Shown piece by piece: positions 1 to 5,878 of a DNA stretch of 6,226 nt (position 1 is its first letter; each line of letters opens with the position of its first letter). The notes under the pieces are model-generated. The model did no database searches, was not told where the DNA came from, and was given only the letters and a program-made list of their open reading frames with translations. This DNA comes from an uncultured Pseudomonadota bacterium (lineage in GTDB: Bacteria; Pseudomonadota; Gammaproteobacteria; Burkholderiales; Methylophilaceae). Where the stretch lies: assembly GCA_903854305.1 (NCBI GenBank), contig CAINWC010000218.1, positions 1 to 6,226 on the forward strand, read 5' to 3'. Position numbers and translations under genes: made by a program.

Positions 1-56
1 AACTCCCGACATCCTGCTCCCAAAGCAGGCGCGCTACCAGGCTACGCTACACGCCG
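1..56 (-). tRNA. tRNA-Pro (anticodon UGG), 5' part, cut by the window edge
   Basis: Read on the minus strand, the sequence starts CGGCGTG (acceptor strand) at 56. It continues through a D-arm with the AGCCTGGTAGC loop, then an anticodon stem CCTGC/GCAGG (25-29 with 13-17) closing the seven-base loop TTTGGGA. The anticodon TGG lies at plus positions 20-22, so the tRNA reads proline CCA and, by wobble, other CCN codons. The variable region and the first bases of the T-arm (GGGAGTT) follow, and the window then ends. The rest of the T-arm and the 3' acceptor strand are outside. About 56 of the usual 77 nt are visible, with no sign of damage. The D-stem closes with one G-U pair. Confidence 0.95.
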
Positions 57-58
57 AA

Positions 59-94
59 GCGCAGAAATATACTGGAAACTGAGGGGTAGGTCAA
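59..94 (-). promoter_or_regulatory. sigma70-type promoter of tRNA-Pro
   Basis: On the minus strand a TTGACC -35 box (89-94) and a TATATT -10 box (66-71) are separated by exactly 17 bp (72-88). The -10 box ends only nine bases before the first base of the tRNA, so the primary transcript should carry a leader of just two to four nucleotides. The stretch between the -10 box and the likely start (TCTGCGC) is GC-rich. GC-rich discriminators are typical of stable-RNA promoters under ppGpp/DksA control in proteobacteria; that regulation is inferred here. Confidence 0.72.
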
Positions 95-146
95 ATGATA
101 TATGATAAAATATCACTTTATTTTGAATAATATGTAAAATTAAGCG
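95..146 (+). promoter_or_regulatory. AT-rich region upstream of folD, promoter not resolved
   Basis: This AT-rich stretch must carry the folD promoter, because the tRNA diverges from it. Several TATAAT-like hexamers occur (TATGAT at 101-106, TAAAAT at 106-111 and 135-140), but none has a good -35 box at the right distance. A 6-bp inverted repeat (TGATAT at 96-101, ATATCA at 110-115) is present. No Shine-Dalgarno sequence precedes the folD ATG. Confidence 0.3.
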
Positions 147-1001
147 ATGACAGCTCAAATAATTGATGGCAAAGCCATTGCAGAAGCACTTTTAAGTACA
201 ATAAAGACGCGAATCAATAACCGAATCAAAGCCAATAAGCGCACACCTGGGCTAGCCGTAATATTGGTCGGCGGAGATCCAGCGTCGTCTATTTACGTGC
301 GCAACAAGCGCTTAGCTTGTGAAAAGGTCGGCATTGCCTCAACAGCGTATGACTTACCAGCTTCAACCACAGAGTCAGAATTATTAACGCTTATTGATCG
401 ATTAAACGCCGACAACAGTATTGATGGCATTCTCATACAATTACCATTACCCACACATATTAACGATGAGCATATTGTTGAGCGCGTTAGCCCGGCTAAA
501 GATGTAGATGGCTTTCATCCATACAACATTGGTCGACTGGCCGTACGCCAGCCTACGCTACGCTCATGTACGCCATTTGGCGTCATTAAGATGCTACAGG
601 CTATAAACATCGACTTAATGGGCTTGGATGCTGTTGTAGTTGGTGTCTCCAACCACGTAGGGCGTCCAATGGCACTTGAACTGCTTCTTGCAGGCTGCAC
701 GGTCACTAGCTGCCATCGCCACACTAAAGATTTAAGCAAGCTCATCAAAGGTGCAGATTTAGTCATTGCTGCTGCTGGAAAACCAGGCCTAGTAAAGGGT
801 GAATGGATTAAACCAGGATCAATTGTGATTGATATTGGCATTAATCGCCTAGCGGATGGCAGCCTTGCTGGCGATGTTGAATTTGAGGTAGCTAAAACAC
901 GCGCAGGCTTCATTACACCAGTACCTGGCGGCGTAGGCCCAATGACAGTTGCAACGTTGATGGAAAATACTTTATTAGCATTAGAGCTTCAAGAGGCTTA
1001 G
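147..1001 (+). CDS. folD: Bifunctional methylenetetrahydrofolate dehydrogenase / methenyltetrahydrofolate cyclohydrolase
   Basis: FolD catalyses two steps in the cytoplasm: NADP-dependent oxidation of 5,10-methylene-THF to methenyl-THF, and its hydrolysis to 10-formyl-THF, which feeds purine and formyl-Met-tRNA synthesis. At 284 aa it matches the usual family length (E. coli 288). Visible hallmarks are [13 protein letters not shown] from residue 50, with Tyr50 and the catalytic Lys54; [10 protein letters not shown] (93-102), with Gln98; [14 protein letters not shown] (118-131), with Asp121; the dinucleotide-binding loop [12 protein letters not shown] (164-175); DIGINR (229-234); and the C-terminal signature [15 protein letters not shown] (257-271). 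The ATG is the first start after an in-frame TAA at 141-143, so the start is secure even though no Shine-Dalgarno is seen. It diverges from tRNA-Pro and is followed 186 bp later by dksA in the same direction. In a methylotroph it could also serve C1 oxidation or assimilation; that is inference. Confidence 0.97.
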   Translation: MTAQIIDGKAIAEALLSTIKTRINNRIKANKRTPGLAVILVGGDPASSIYVRNKRLACEKVGIASTAYDLPASTTESELLTLIDRLNADNSIDGILIQLPLPTHINDEHIVERVSPAKDVDGFHPYNIGRLAVRQPTLRSCTPFGVIKMLQAINIDLMGLDAVVVGVSNHVGRPMALELLLAGCTVTSCHRHTKDLSKLIKGADLVIAAAGKPGLVKGEWIKPGSIVIDIGINRLADGSLAGDVEFEVAKTRAGFITPVPGGVGPMTVATLMENTLLALELQEA

Positions 1002-1003
1002 TC

Positions 1004-1046
1004 GGCGAACTTGAACTAACAATTCAAGCAATTAGCGCCTTTTTTT
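1004..1046 (+). terminator. possible weak intrinsic terminator of folD
   Basis: Just after the folD stop, GGCG (1004-1007) can pair with CGCC (1036-1039), which is followed directly by seven T residues (1040-1046). Nested inside is a 6-bp stem CTTGAA/TTCAAG (1010-1015 with 1023-1028). The stem is interrupted by an internal loop and mostly AT, so termination may be only partial. Confidence 0.4.
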
Positions 1047-1053
1047 GTGACTT

Positions 1054-1082
1054 TTGCATCAAAGCTTTAATCAGTGTACACT
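1054..1082 (+). promoter_or_regulatory. candidate sigma70-type promoter of dksA
   Basis: TTGCAT (1054-1059) and TACACT (1077-1082) are spaced by 17 bp, downstream of the folD terminator-like hairpin. Each box has three or four matches to consensus. A start near 1089 would give dksA a leader of about 100 nt. A 9-bp inverted repeat, AATTAGCGC (1030-1038) and GCGCTAATT (1086-1094), flanks this promoter and its start site. Confidence 0.42.
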
Positions 1083-1104
1083 CATGCGCTAATTTTACAA
1101 ACAA

Positions 1105-1149
1105 GCTACTTTTAGCGCTTATTTTTTCAAGCACCTTACTTTAAGTAGC
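1105..1149 (+). promoter_or_regulatory. stem-loop in the dksA leader
   Basis: GCTACTT (1105-1111) and AAGTAGC (1143-1149) form a perfect 7-bp stem. A second, imperfect stem, GCGCTT (1115-1120) with AAGCAC (1129-1134, one mismatch), is nested inside it. The structure ends about 38 nt before the dksA start codon. Its role, if any, is unknown; it does not cover the start codon and is not followed by a clean T-run. Confidence 0.3.
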
Positions 1150-1187
1150 ACTTTTCAAGTAATTTTTTAAGTATCTGGGCACCCAAT

Positions 1188-1610
1188 ATGGCAGCAGTTA
1201 TTACAAAACAATTTACCCCTTATCAACCTAAGCCTGACGAAGAATATATGAGCAAAAATCAGCTCAATCATTTTCGTAAGATTTTGAATGACTGGAAATC
1301 TGAATTAAGTAACGATCTTGATAAAACCGTTCACACCATGCAAGATGAAGTGACGATGTTTGCCGATCCTAATGACCGCGCCAGCCAAGAGTCTGACATG
1401 ACTTTAGAGTTGCGTAACCGTGACCGCGAGCGCAAATTGATTAAAAAAATCGATGAGACTTTACGTAATATTGACGATAAAGAATATGGTTATTGCGAAG
1501 GTTGCGGCATTGAGATTGGTTTGAAGCGCCTTGAAGCGCGCCCAACGGCAACTTTGTGCATTGATTGCAAAACACTTGATGAGATGCGCGAAAAACAAGT
1601 AGCCAAATAG
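1188..1610 (+). CDS. dksA: RNA polymerase-binding transcription factor DksA
   Basis: DksA binds in the secondary channel of RNA polymerase and, with ppGpp, represses stable-RNA promoters and activates amino-acid promoters. This 140-aa protein (E. coli 151) shows the full architecture. The N-terminal segment has PYQPKPDEEYM (11-21). A long coiled coil (about 23-98) carries the tip motif DPNDRA (60-65), with acidic Asp60 and Asp63 and Ala65 matching the functional tip of E. coli DksA. The conserved stretch LRNRDRERKLIKKI spans 75-88. A four-cysteine zinc finger is formed by Cys103, Cys106, Cys124 and Cys127, with RLEARPTA between the two pairs. The start at 1188 keeps the family's N-terminal PYQ-KP-EEYM segment. 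The internal Met21 (1248) would remove it and is less likely. No strong Shine-Dalgarno is seen before either. The gene faces pnp tail-to-tail across a shared terminator. Confidence 0.97.
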   Translation: MAAVITKQFTPYQPKPDEEYMSKNQLNHFRKILNDWKSELSNDLDKTVHTMQDEVTMFADPNDRASQESDMTLELRNRDRERKLIKKIDETLRNIDDKEYGYCEGCGIEIGLKRLEARPTATLCIDCKTLDEMREKQVAK

Positions 1611-1659
1611 CGAGCTATTTTTAAAAGCTTAGCTTATTAAAACTTGATACAAAGCTTTA

Positions 1660-1693
1660 AAATAAAAAGCCCGCTTTCGCGGGCTTTTTATTT
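1660..1693. terminator. bidirectional intrinsic terminator shared by dksA and pnp
   Basis: GCCCGC (1669-1674) and GCGGGC (1679-1684) pair around the loop TTTC. The stem is extended by AAAAA/TTTTT and further A-T pairs to 15 bp in total (1660-1674 with 1679-1693). It has a T-run on its 3' side on both strands. It lies 50 nt after the dksA stop and 21 nt after the pnp stop, so it can end both convergent transcripts. Confidence 0.95.
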
Positions 1694-1714
1694 AACTAAG
1701 AGTGTCCAGCAATA

Positions 1715-3844
1715 CTATTCGTCAGCTTCTGTCTCAGCTTTAGCTTCGGCAGCAGGCGCATCAATTAAAGCTTTCATACTTAAACGCACACGGCCTTTTT
1801 CATCAGCTTCTACCACTTTAACTTTAACAACATCGCCTTCTTTTAAGAAGTCACTTACTGCATTAACACGTTGATGTGCAATTTGTGAAATGTGCAATAA
1901 GCCATCTTTCCCCGGAATTAGTGACACGATCGCGCCAAAATCAAGTAATTTAAGCACAGTACCTTCGTAAACATTACCGATTTCAACTTCTGCGGTAATC
2001 TCTGCAATTCTACGTTGCGCTTCAGCGCCGGCTTCTGAACTAGTACATGCAATTTTCACAGTGCCGTCATCTTCGATATCAATCGTAGTGCCAGTTTCTT
2101 CAGTTAGCGCACGAATCACCGCGCCGCCCTTACCGATCACATCGCGGATTTTTTCAGGATTGATTTTCATCGTGATGATACGTGGTGCAAACGCTGACAT
2201 TTCAGTACTTGCAGTCGTCATTGCCGCTTTCATAATGCCTAAAATATGCGCACGGCCTTCTTTAGCTTGCGCTAATGCCACTTGCATGATTTCTGCAGTA
2301 ATACCGGTAATTTTGATGTCCATTTGCAAAGCAGTAATACCTTCATCGGTACCCGCTACTTTAAAGTCCATATCACCTAGGTGATCTTCGTCACCTAAAA
2401 TGTCGGTCAATACTGCAACGCGGTTGCCTTCTTTAATCAAGCCCATCGCGATACCAGCGACGTGATTTTTCAAGGGCACGCCAGCGTCCATCATAGCTAA
2501 GCTGCCGCCACACACTGAAGCCATAGAGCTTGAACCGTTTGATTCTGTAATTTCTGACACGATACGTACTGTGTAACCAAATTCATCCGCAGATGGCAAT
2601 GCAGCCAACAATGCACGTTTAGCTAAACGGCCGTGACCGATTTCGCGACGTTTTGGTGTACCAACACGGCCAGTTTCACCAGTGGCATACGGAGGCATGT
2701 TGTAATGCAACATAAAGCGGTCTTTAAACTCGCCTTGTAGCGCATCAATCACTTGCTCATCGCGGCCTGTACCTAGCGTTACAACTACTAAGGCTTGCGT
2801 TTCACCACGGGTAAATAATGCAGAACCATGCGTACGTGGCAATACGCCAGTGCGAACAGTAATTGGACGCACTGTGCGTGTGTCACGGCCATCAATACGT
2901 GGCTCGCCATTTAAAATCTGGCTACGAACAGTTTTAGCTTCTAAATTAAAGATTTCTGTTTTGATTTTGTTCGCTTCTTCAGTTGAAGTGGCTTCAGTAA
3001 TAAGCTCACTCATGACACGATTTTTAATTTCATCTAACTTAGCTGAACGTGGGCCTTTTGCTTTAATTTGGAATGCTGCATTAACATCAGCAGCAGCAAT
3101 CGCCGCAACTTTTTCAATTAACGCTGTATCTGGCTCTGGTGCTGACCAATCCCAAGCATCTTTACCTACTTCTGCAACGATTTCATTAATCATTGTAATA
3201 ACAGCTTGCATCGCGTTATGGCCAAATACTACAGCGCCTAACATGACTTCTTCTGAAAGCTCTTTCGCTTCAGATTCAACCATCATTACGGCTGTTTCTG
3301 TAGCAGCAACCACTAAATCCAACTCAGTTTCTAGTAATTGAGTCTTAGTTGGGTTAATGATGTACTCTTCATTGATGTAGCCAACACGCGCTGCACCTAG
3401 TGGTCCATAAAATGGAATACCAGAAATTGCCATTGCTGCTGAAGCACCAATAATTGCTGGAATATCAGAATCAATTTCCGGATCTGAAGACATCACTGTC
3501 GCAACAATTTGCACTTCATTCAAAAATGCTTCTGGGAATAATGGACGTAAAGGACGGTCGATTAAACGTGAAGTCAGCGTTTCTTTTTCTGAAGGACGGC
3601 CTTCGCGCTTGAAAAAACCGCCTGGGATTTTACCAGCAGCATAAGTTTTTTCCATGTAATCCACTGTTAACGGGAAAAAGTCTTGACCCGCTTTAACAGC
3701 CGTTTTACCAACGACAGTGACTAAAACAACAGTATCGCCATAACTTACCAATACTGCGCCATCCGCTTGACGGGCAATTTCACCTGTTTCAATGGTGAGC
3801 TCATGCGCACCGTACTGAATACTTTTTTTAACTTTATTAAACAT
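1715..3844 (-). CDS. pnp: Polynucleotide phosphorylase (polyribonucleotide nucleotidyltransferase)
   Basis: PNPase degrades RNA 3' to 5' by phosphorolysis, works as a trimer, often joins the RNase E degradosome, and can add 3' tails. At 709 aa it is the standard length (E. coli 711). Domains in order are a first RNase PH core (about 10-145) with [10 protein letters not shown] (77-86) and [12 protein letters not shown] (93-104); an all-helical linker (about 150-300); and a second, catalytic RNase PH core (about 310-545). The catalytic core holds [15 protein letters not shown] (481-495), with Asp487, Asp493 and Lys495 matching the E. coli active-site residues. A KH domain follows with the GKGG loop (571-574), then an S1 domain (about 620-692) with GKDGLLHIS (645-653) and a short acidic alanine-rich tail. 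The Shine-Dalgarno AGGA (3851-3854) sits six bases before the ATG. The gene is intact and follows rpsO, as in most proteobacteria. The long structured leader suggests post-transcriptional control. Confidence 0.98.
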   Translation of the reverse strand: MFNKVKKSIQYGAHELTIETGEIARQADGAVLVSYGDTVVLVTVVGKTAVKAGQDFFPLTVDYMEKTYAAGKIPGGFFKREGRPSEKETLTSRLIDRPLRPLFPEAFLNEVQIVATVMSSDPEIDSDIPAIIGASAAMAISGIPFYGPLGAARVGYINEEYIINPTKTQLLETELDLVVAATETAVMMVESEAKELSEEVMLGAVVFGHNAMQAVITMINEIVAEVGKDAWDWSAPEPDTALIEKVAAIAAADVNAAFQIKAKGPRSAKLDEIKNRVMSELITEATSTEEANKIKTEIFNLEAKTVRSQILNGEPRIDGRDTRTVRPITVRTGVLPRTHGSALFTRGETQALVVVTLGTGRDEQVIDALQGEFKDRFMLHYNMPPYATGETGRVGTPKRREIGHGRLAKRALLAALPSADEFGYTVRIVSEITESNGSSSMASVCGGSLAMMDAGVPLKNHVAGIAMGLIKEGNRVAVLTDILGDEDHLGDMDFKVAGTDEGITALQMDIKITGITAEIMQVALAQAKEGRAHILGIMKAAMTTASTEMSAFAPRIITMKINPEKIRDVIGKGGAVIRALTEETGTTIDIEDDGTVKIACTSSEAGAEAQRRIAEITAEVEIGNVYEGTVLKLLDFGAIVSLIPGKDGLLHISQIAHQRVNAVSDFLKEGDVVKVKVVEADEKGRVRLSMKALIDAPAAEAKAETEADE

Positions 3845-3869
3845 AATCTATCCTTTTCTCTTTTTTAAT

Positions 3870-3897
3870 GTTCGCTATTCACAACCCAATAGCGAAC
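3870..3897 (-). promoter_or_regulatory. perfect 10-bp hairpin in the pnp leader
   Basis: On the pnp transcript GTTCGCTATT and AATAGCGAAC pair perfectly (3888-3897 with 3870-3879) around an 8-nt loop. The hairpin lies about 15 nt upstream of the Shine-Dalgarno. It is followed by an A-rich run instead of a T-run, so it is not a terminator for pnp. An mRNA-stabilising or autoregulatory element is the likelier reading, by inference. Confidence 0.5.
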
Positions 3898-3917
3898 GCA
3901 CAATATTGATTTATGTC

Positions 3918-3995
3918 AGCAATTTTTCTGATGAATTCATGTAAATCGGGCATGCAACCCATTCATGTAATTCATTCTTAGCACCAAAAATTGCT
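3918..3995 (-). promoter_or_regulatory. long imperfect stem-loop in the pnp leader
   Basis: AGCAATTTTT (3918-3927) and AAAAATTGCT (3986-3995) are perfect 10-base inverted repeats. Inside them ATGAATT (3931-3937) pairs with AATTCAT (3969-3975), and GGG/CCC (3948-3950 with 3958-3960) can close the apex. ATTCATGTAA also occurs twice as a direct repeat (3935-3944 and 3961-3970). In E. coli a comparable leader stem is cut by RNase III and used for PNPase autocontrol; the same role here is inferred. I saw no convincing pnp promoter in 3845-4015. Confidence 0.45.
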
Positions 3996-4015
3996 TAGTT
4001 AAATCTTTTACAACA

Positions 4016-4056
4016 AAAAAGCCGAGGCACTGCTTATGCAGGGCTATCGGCTTTTT
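4016..4056. terminator. intrinsic terminator between rpsO and pnp
   Basis: AAAAAGCCGA (4016-4025) pairs with TCGGCTTTTT (4047-4056), and an inner stem CTGC/GCAG (4030-4033 with 4038-4041) extends it. On the minus strand, in the rpsO direction, the stem ends in a run of six T residues. It lies about 64 nt after the rpsO stop. The plus strand also has a T-run, so it could work both ways. Transcripts reaching pnp from rpsO must read through it. Confidence 0.85.
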
Positions 4057-4119
4057 ATTTCACACACAAAACAAATCTTAAAGAACGAATTGTTTTATGC
4101 ACATGTGATTGGTAGTCAA

Positions 4120-4389
4120 TTACTTACGTAGACCTAGACGCGCGATCAATGTTTGATAACGCTCAACGCTTTCACGTTTAAGGTAATCTAACAATTTACG
4201 ACGTTGGCTAACCATTGCCAATAAACCGCGGCGTGAATGGTGGTCTTTTTTGTTGCTTTTGAAATGCTCTGTTAAATAAGTAATACGGCTAGTTAAAAGT
4301 GCAACTTGCACTTCAGGACTACCAGTATCCTTTTCACCTTGAGCATATTCACTAACGATTTTTGCGCGATCCGCTGCAGTTGTTGCCAT
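4120..4389 (-). CDS. rpsO: 30S ribosomal protein S15
   Basis: S15 is a primary binder of the central domain of 16S rRNA during 30S assembly and takes part in a bridge to the 50S subunit. The 89-aa length equals that of the E. coli protein. The sequence is typical throughout: IVSEYAQ (11-17), the family signature [16 protein letters not shown] (21-36), [20 protein letters not shown] (47-66), which holds the rRNA-contacting His/Ser/Arg cluster, DYLKR (68-72) and the C-terminal RLGLRK. The start is supported by AGGA (4397-4400) seven bases before the ATG. It has its own promoter (4483-4511) and its own terminator (4016-4056), and sits between truB and pnp in the conserved order. S15 represses its own mRNA in several bacteria, and the leader here has a foldable structure consistent with that. 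Confidence 0.98.
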   Translation of the reverse strand: MATTAADRAKIVSEYAQGEKDTGSPEVQVALLTSRITYLTEHFKSNKKDHHSRRGLLAMVSQRRKLLDYLKRESVERYQTLIARLGLRK

Positions 4390-4397
4390 AACTTAAT

Positions 4398-4464
4398 CCT
4401 AATATTTAGATGTTTTGCGTCAATGTAAAAGCAGCGCCATTAATTAGATAACCGCCAATACATT
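4398..4464 (-). promoter_or_regulatory. candidate S15 autoregulatory leader (stem plus possible pseudoknot)
   Basis: In the rpsO mRNA, positions 4464-4452 can pair with 4434-4422: AAUGUA/UACAUU, two U-U mismatches, then GGCGG/CUGCU with two G-U pairs, leaving a 17-nt loop. Six loop bases, UCUAAU (4443-4448), are complementary, with one G-U, to AUUAGG (4398-4403), which contains most of the Shine-Dalgarno. The two pairings together would make a pseudoknot over the ribosome binding site. A small hairpin, TTCAT-GCAA-ATGAA (4463-4476), lies at the predicted 5' end and shares two bases with the stem. E. coli S15 autoregulates through a pseudoknot; the function here is inferred. Confidence 0.45.
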
Positions 4465-4475
4465 CATTTGCATGA

Positions 4476-4511
4476 ACCGCGCATTATAGATACATAATAT
4501 TGATTCAGCAA
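4476..4511 (-). promoter_or_regulatory. sigma70-type promoter of rpsO
   Basis: On the minus strand TTGCTG (4506-4511) and a perfect TATAAT (4483-4488) are separated by 17 bp. The discriminator after the -10 box is GCGCGG. Transcription would start near 4476, giving a leader of about 87 nt before the rpsO ATG. Between this promoter and the truB stop I see no clear terminator, so read-through from truB is also possible. Confidence 0.8.
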
Positions 4512-4577
4512 TGGTTTATTAGCTTAATCAATAAATAAACAACAAGTTAGCTAGAGCTTCTCAGTAAGCCTAATTAA

Positions 4578-5483
4578 CTAAGCACGCTCCACGACAAGTC
4601 TTCTTGGGGTAATCTTTCCATCACTTTGCTGCTCGCCTAGACCTAAAAATACTTTTTGTTCGGTATATAAGCGCAGCAAGCCTTTAGGAATCATGCCACT
4701 CTGCCAAACCGCCTGGCCTTGTTGTAGGTAAAATGCGCTATCAGCATCTAATATGATTTGTGGTAGGTATTGCACCGCACTATCGGGTGGCAATAGTGCT
4801 AAAGCACGCTCTTCTTCTGACATCGCCACGAACTGATCAAGCGTCACTGTCTGCTCTATATTGTAATTAGCCGTGGCTGTCCTGCGTAGACCAATCAAAT
4901 GACCACCGCAACCAAGCACATTGCCAATATCTTCCGCCAACGTACGAATGTAAGTGCCTTTGCTACACTTTACCGTGATGGTTGCCACGTCTTGTTCAAA
5001 AGTATTGAACTCAATACCGTGAATAGTAATTACGCGCGCGGCACGTTCAATTTCCACACCGGCTCTAGCGTATTCATACATCGCCCTACCTTCGTGCTTT
5101 AAGGCTGAATACATCGGTGGTATTTGGCTGATTTCGCCGATAAACTGGCTGCAAGCCGCTTCAAATTGTGGCTGACTTACATTCACCACTTTGGTTGATA
5201 ACACTTCACCCTCAGCATCGCCAGTACTGGTGGTTATACCTAACTTAACGGTAGCAACGTAGACTTTATCTGCATCGGTTAAAAAGTGTGCGAATTTGGT
5301 GGCTTCACCAAAGCAAAGCGGTAGCAAGCCGGTTGCTAGCGGGTCTAGCGTTCCGGTATGCCCAGCCTTGGCCGCTTGGTATAGTATCTTGATTTTTTGT
5401 AGTGCTTGGTTAGATGAATAGCCTAGCGGCTTATCTAACAACAACACGCCGCTGATGTTTTTTTTAGGTCTTCTATACTGCAA
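4578..5483 (-). CDS. truB: tRNA pseudouridine(55) synthase TruB
   Basis: TruB isomerises U55 in the T-loop of elongator tRNAs to pseudouridine and also acts as a tRNA folding chaperone. It is 301 aa (E. coli 314). Recognisable parts are GVLLLDKPLGYSSN (12-25); the catalytic motif GHTGTLDPLATGLLP (41-55), with nucleophile Asp47; GEATKF (59-64); IPPMYSALKHEG (121-132), which includes the conserved YSALK; and CSKGTYIRTLAEDIG (173-187). A short C-terminal PUA-like domain ends in RRLVVERA. The start codon is TTG (5481-5483). No ATG or GTG lies in frame between it and the rbfA stop, and it leaves 12 residues before the GVLLLDKP core, close to E. coli. The next GTG (Val13) would cut into the core. 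No clear Shine-Dalgarno is seen. It follows rbfA by 38 nt and is probably co-transcribed with infB and rbfA. Confidence 0.96.
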   Translation of the reverse strand: MQYRRPKKNISGVLLLDKPLGYSSNQALQKIKILYQAAKAGHTGTLDPLATGLLPLCFGEATKFAHFLTDADKVYVATVKLGITTSTGDAEGEVLSTKVVNVSQPQFEAACSQFIGEISQIPPMYSALKHEGRAMYEYARAGVEIERAARVITIHGIEFNTFEQDVATITVKCSKGTYIRTLAEDIGNVLGCGGHLIGLRRTATANYNIEQTVTLDQFVAMSEEERALALLPPDSAVQYLPQIILDADSAFYLQQGQAVWQSGMIPKGLLRLYTEQKVFLGLGEQQSDGKITPRRLVVERA

Positions 5484-5521
5484 GTGTTTGACTTTATATC
5501 GTGATATTTGAAACTGATTGA

Positions 5522-5878
5522 TTACAGCTTTTCAGGCTTTGAAGCTAATGCTTCATCAATCAACTTCGACATCATCATGCCGTTATCGATTGATGCATCA
5601 TAGACAAAATGAAGCATCGGCACTGTGCGCAACAACATACGTTTAGCCAGTTGGGTACGTAAATAGCCAGCCGATTTTTCTAAACCTTGTTGCGTGCTAT
5701 CACTGGCTTTTGCTGCGCTATAAAAAATCTTAGCATGCGCCATGTCGCCCGTGACTTCAACAGCAGTAATCGTCACCATGCCTACGCGCGGATCCTTTAC
5801 TTCAAATTGCAGCAAATCAGCGAGTTCACGCTGCATTTGCTCGGCAACACGGTGACTGCGAGAGAATTCTTTAGCCAT
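5522..5878 (-). CDS. rbfA: 30S ribosome-binding factor RbfA
   Basis: RbfA binds immature 30S subunits, helps mature the 5' end region of 16S rRNA, and is needed for cold adaptation in E. coli. This 118-aa protein (E. coli 133) opens with the typical [19 protein letters not shown] and continues with EVKDPRVGMVTIT (26-38), EVTGDMAHAKIFYS (41-54), KSAGYLRTQLAKRM-LR (68-84) and PMLHFVYDASIDNGMMMS (87-104). This is the single KH-like fold. The usual Ala-x-Gly helix kink reads Ser69-Ala70-Gly71 here. The protein ends soon after the core, so the variable C-terminal extension of E. coli is short. The ATG overlaps the infB stop by one base (TAATG) without a nearby Shine-Dalgarno, which suggests translational coupling to infB. 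Confidence 0.95.
   Translation of the reverse strand: MAKEFSRSHRVAEQMQRELADLLQFEVKDPRVGMVTITAVEVTGDMAHAKIFYSAAKASDSTQQGLEKSAGYLRTQLAKRMLLRTVPMLHFVYDASIDNGMMMSKLIDEALASKPEKL

Noticed and set aside
515..913. 132-codon open frame on the minus strand inside folD
   Set aside because: Antisense shadow of conserved folD codons; no recognisable motif.
1060..1070. CAAAGCTTTAA, repeated at 1650-1660 on the other side of dksA, as a possible flanking repeat of a transferred segment
   Set aside because: It is short, centred on a simple palindrome in AT-rich gaps, and dksA shows no sign of transfer.
2850..3341. 163-codon open frame on the plus strand opposite pnp, with two shorter ones at 1644-1874 and 2061-2384
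   Set aside because: They lie wholly or mostly antisense to a fully conserved pnp, and their proteins are low-complexity Ser/Ala/Ile strings with no recognisable motif.
3935..3970. Direct repeat ATTCATGTAA as a possible mobile-element or attachment-site trace
   Set aside because: Only two 10-base copies 26 bp apart, with no recombinase gene or element ends. They are better explained as part of the pnp leader fold.
4561..4577. Possible terminator after truB (GCTT/AAGC stem)
   Set aside because: The stem is only 4 bp with no adjacent T-run, too weak to call.
4899..5102. 67-codon plus-strand frame inside truB, and a 74-codon one at 5687-5911 across rbfA
   Set aside because: Both are antisense to conserved genes, with no visible ribosome binding site or family features.
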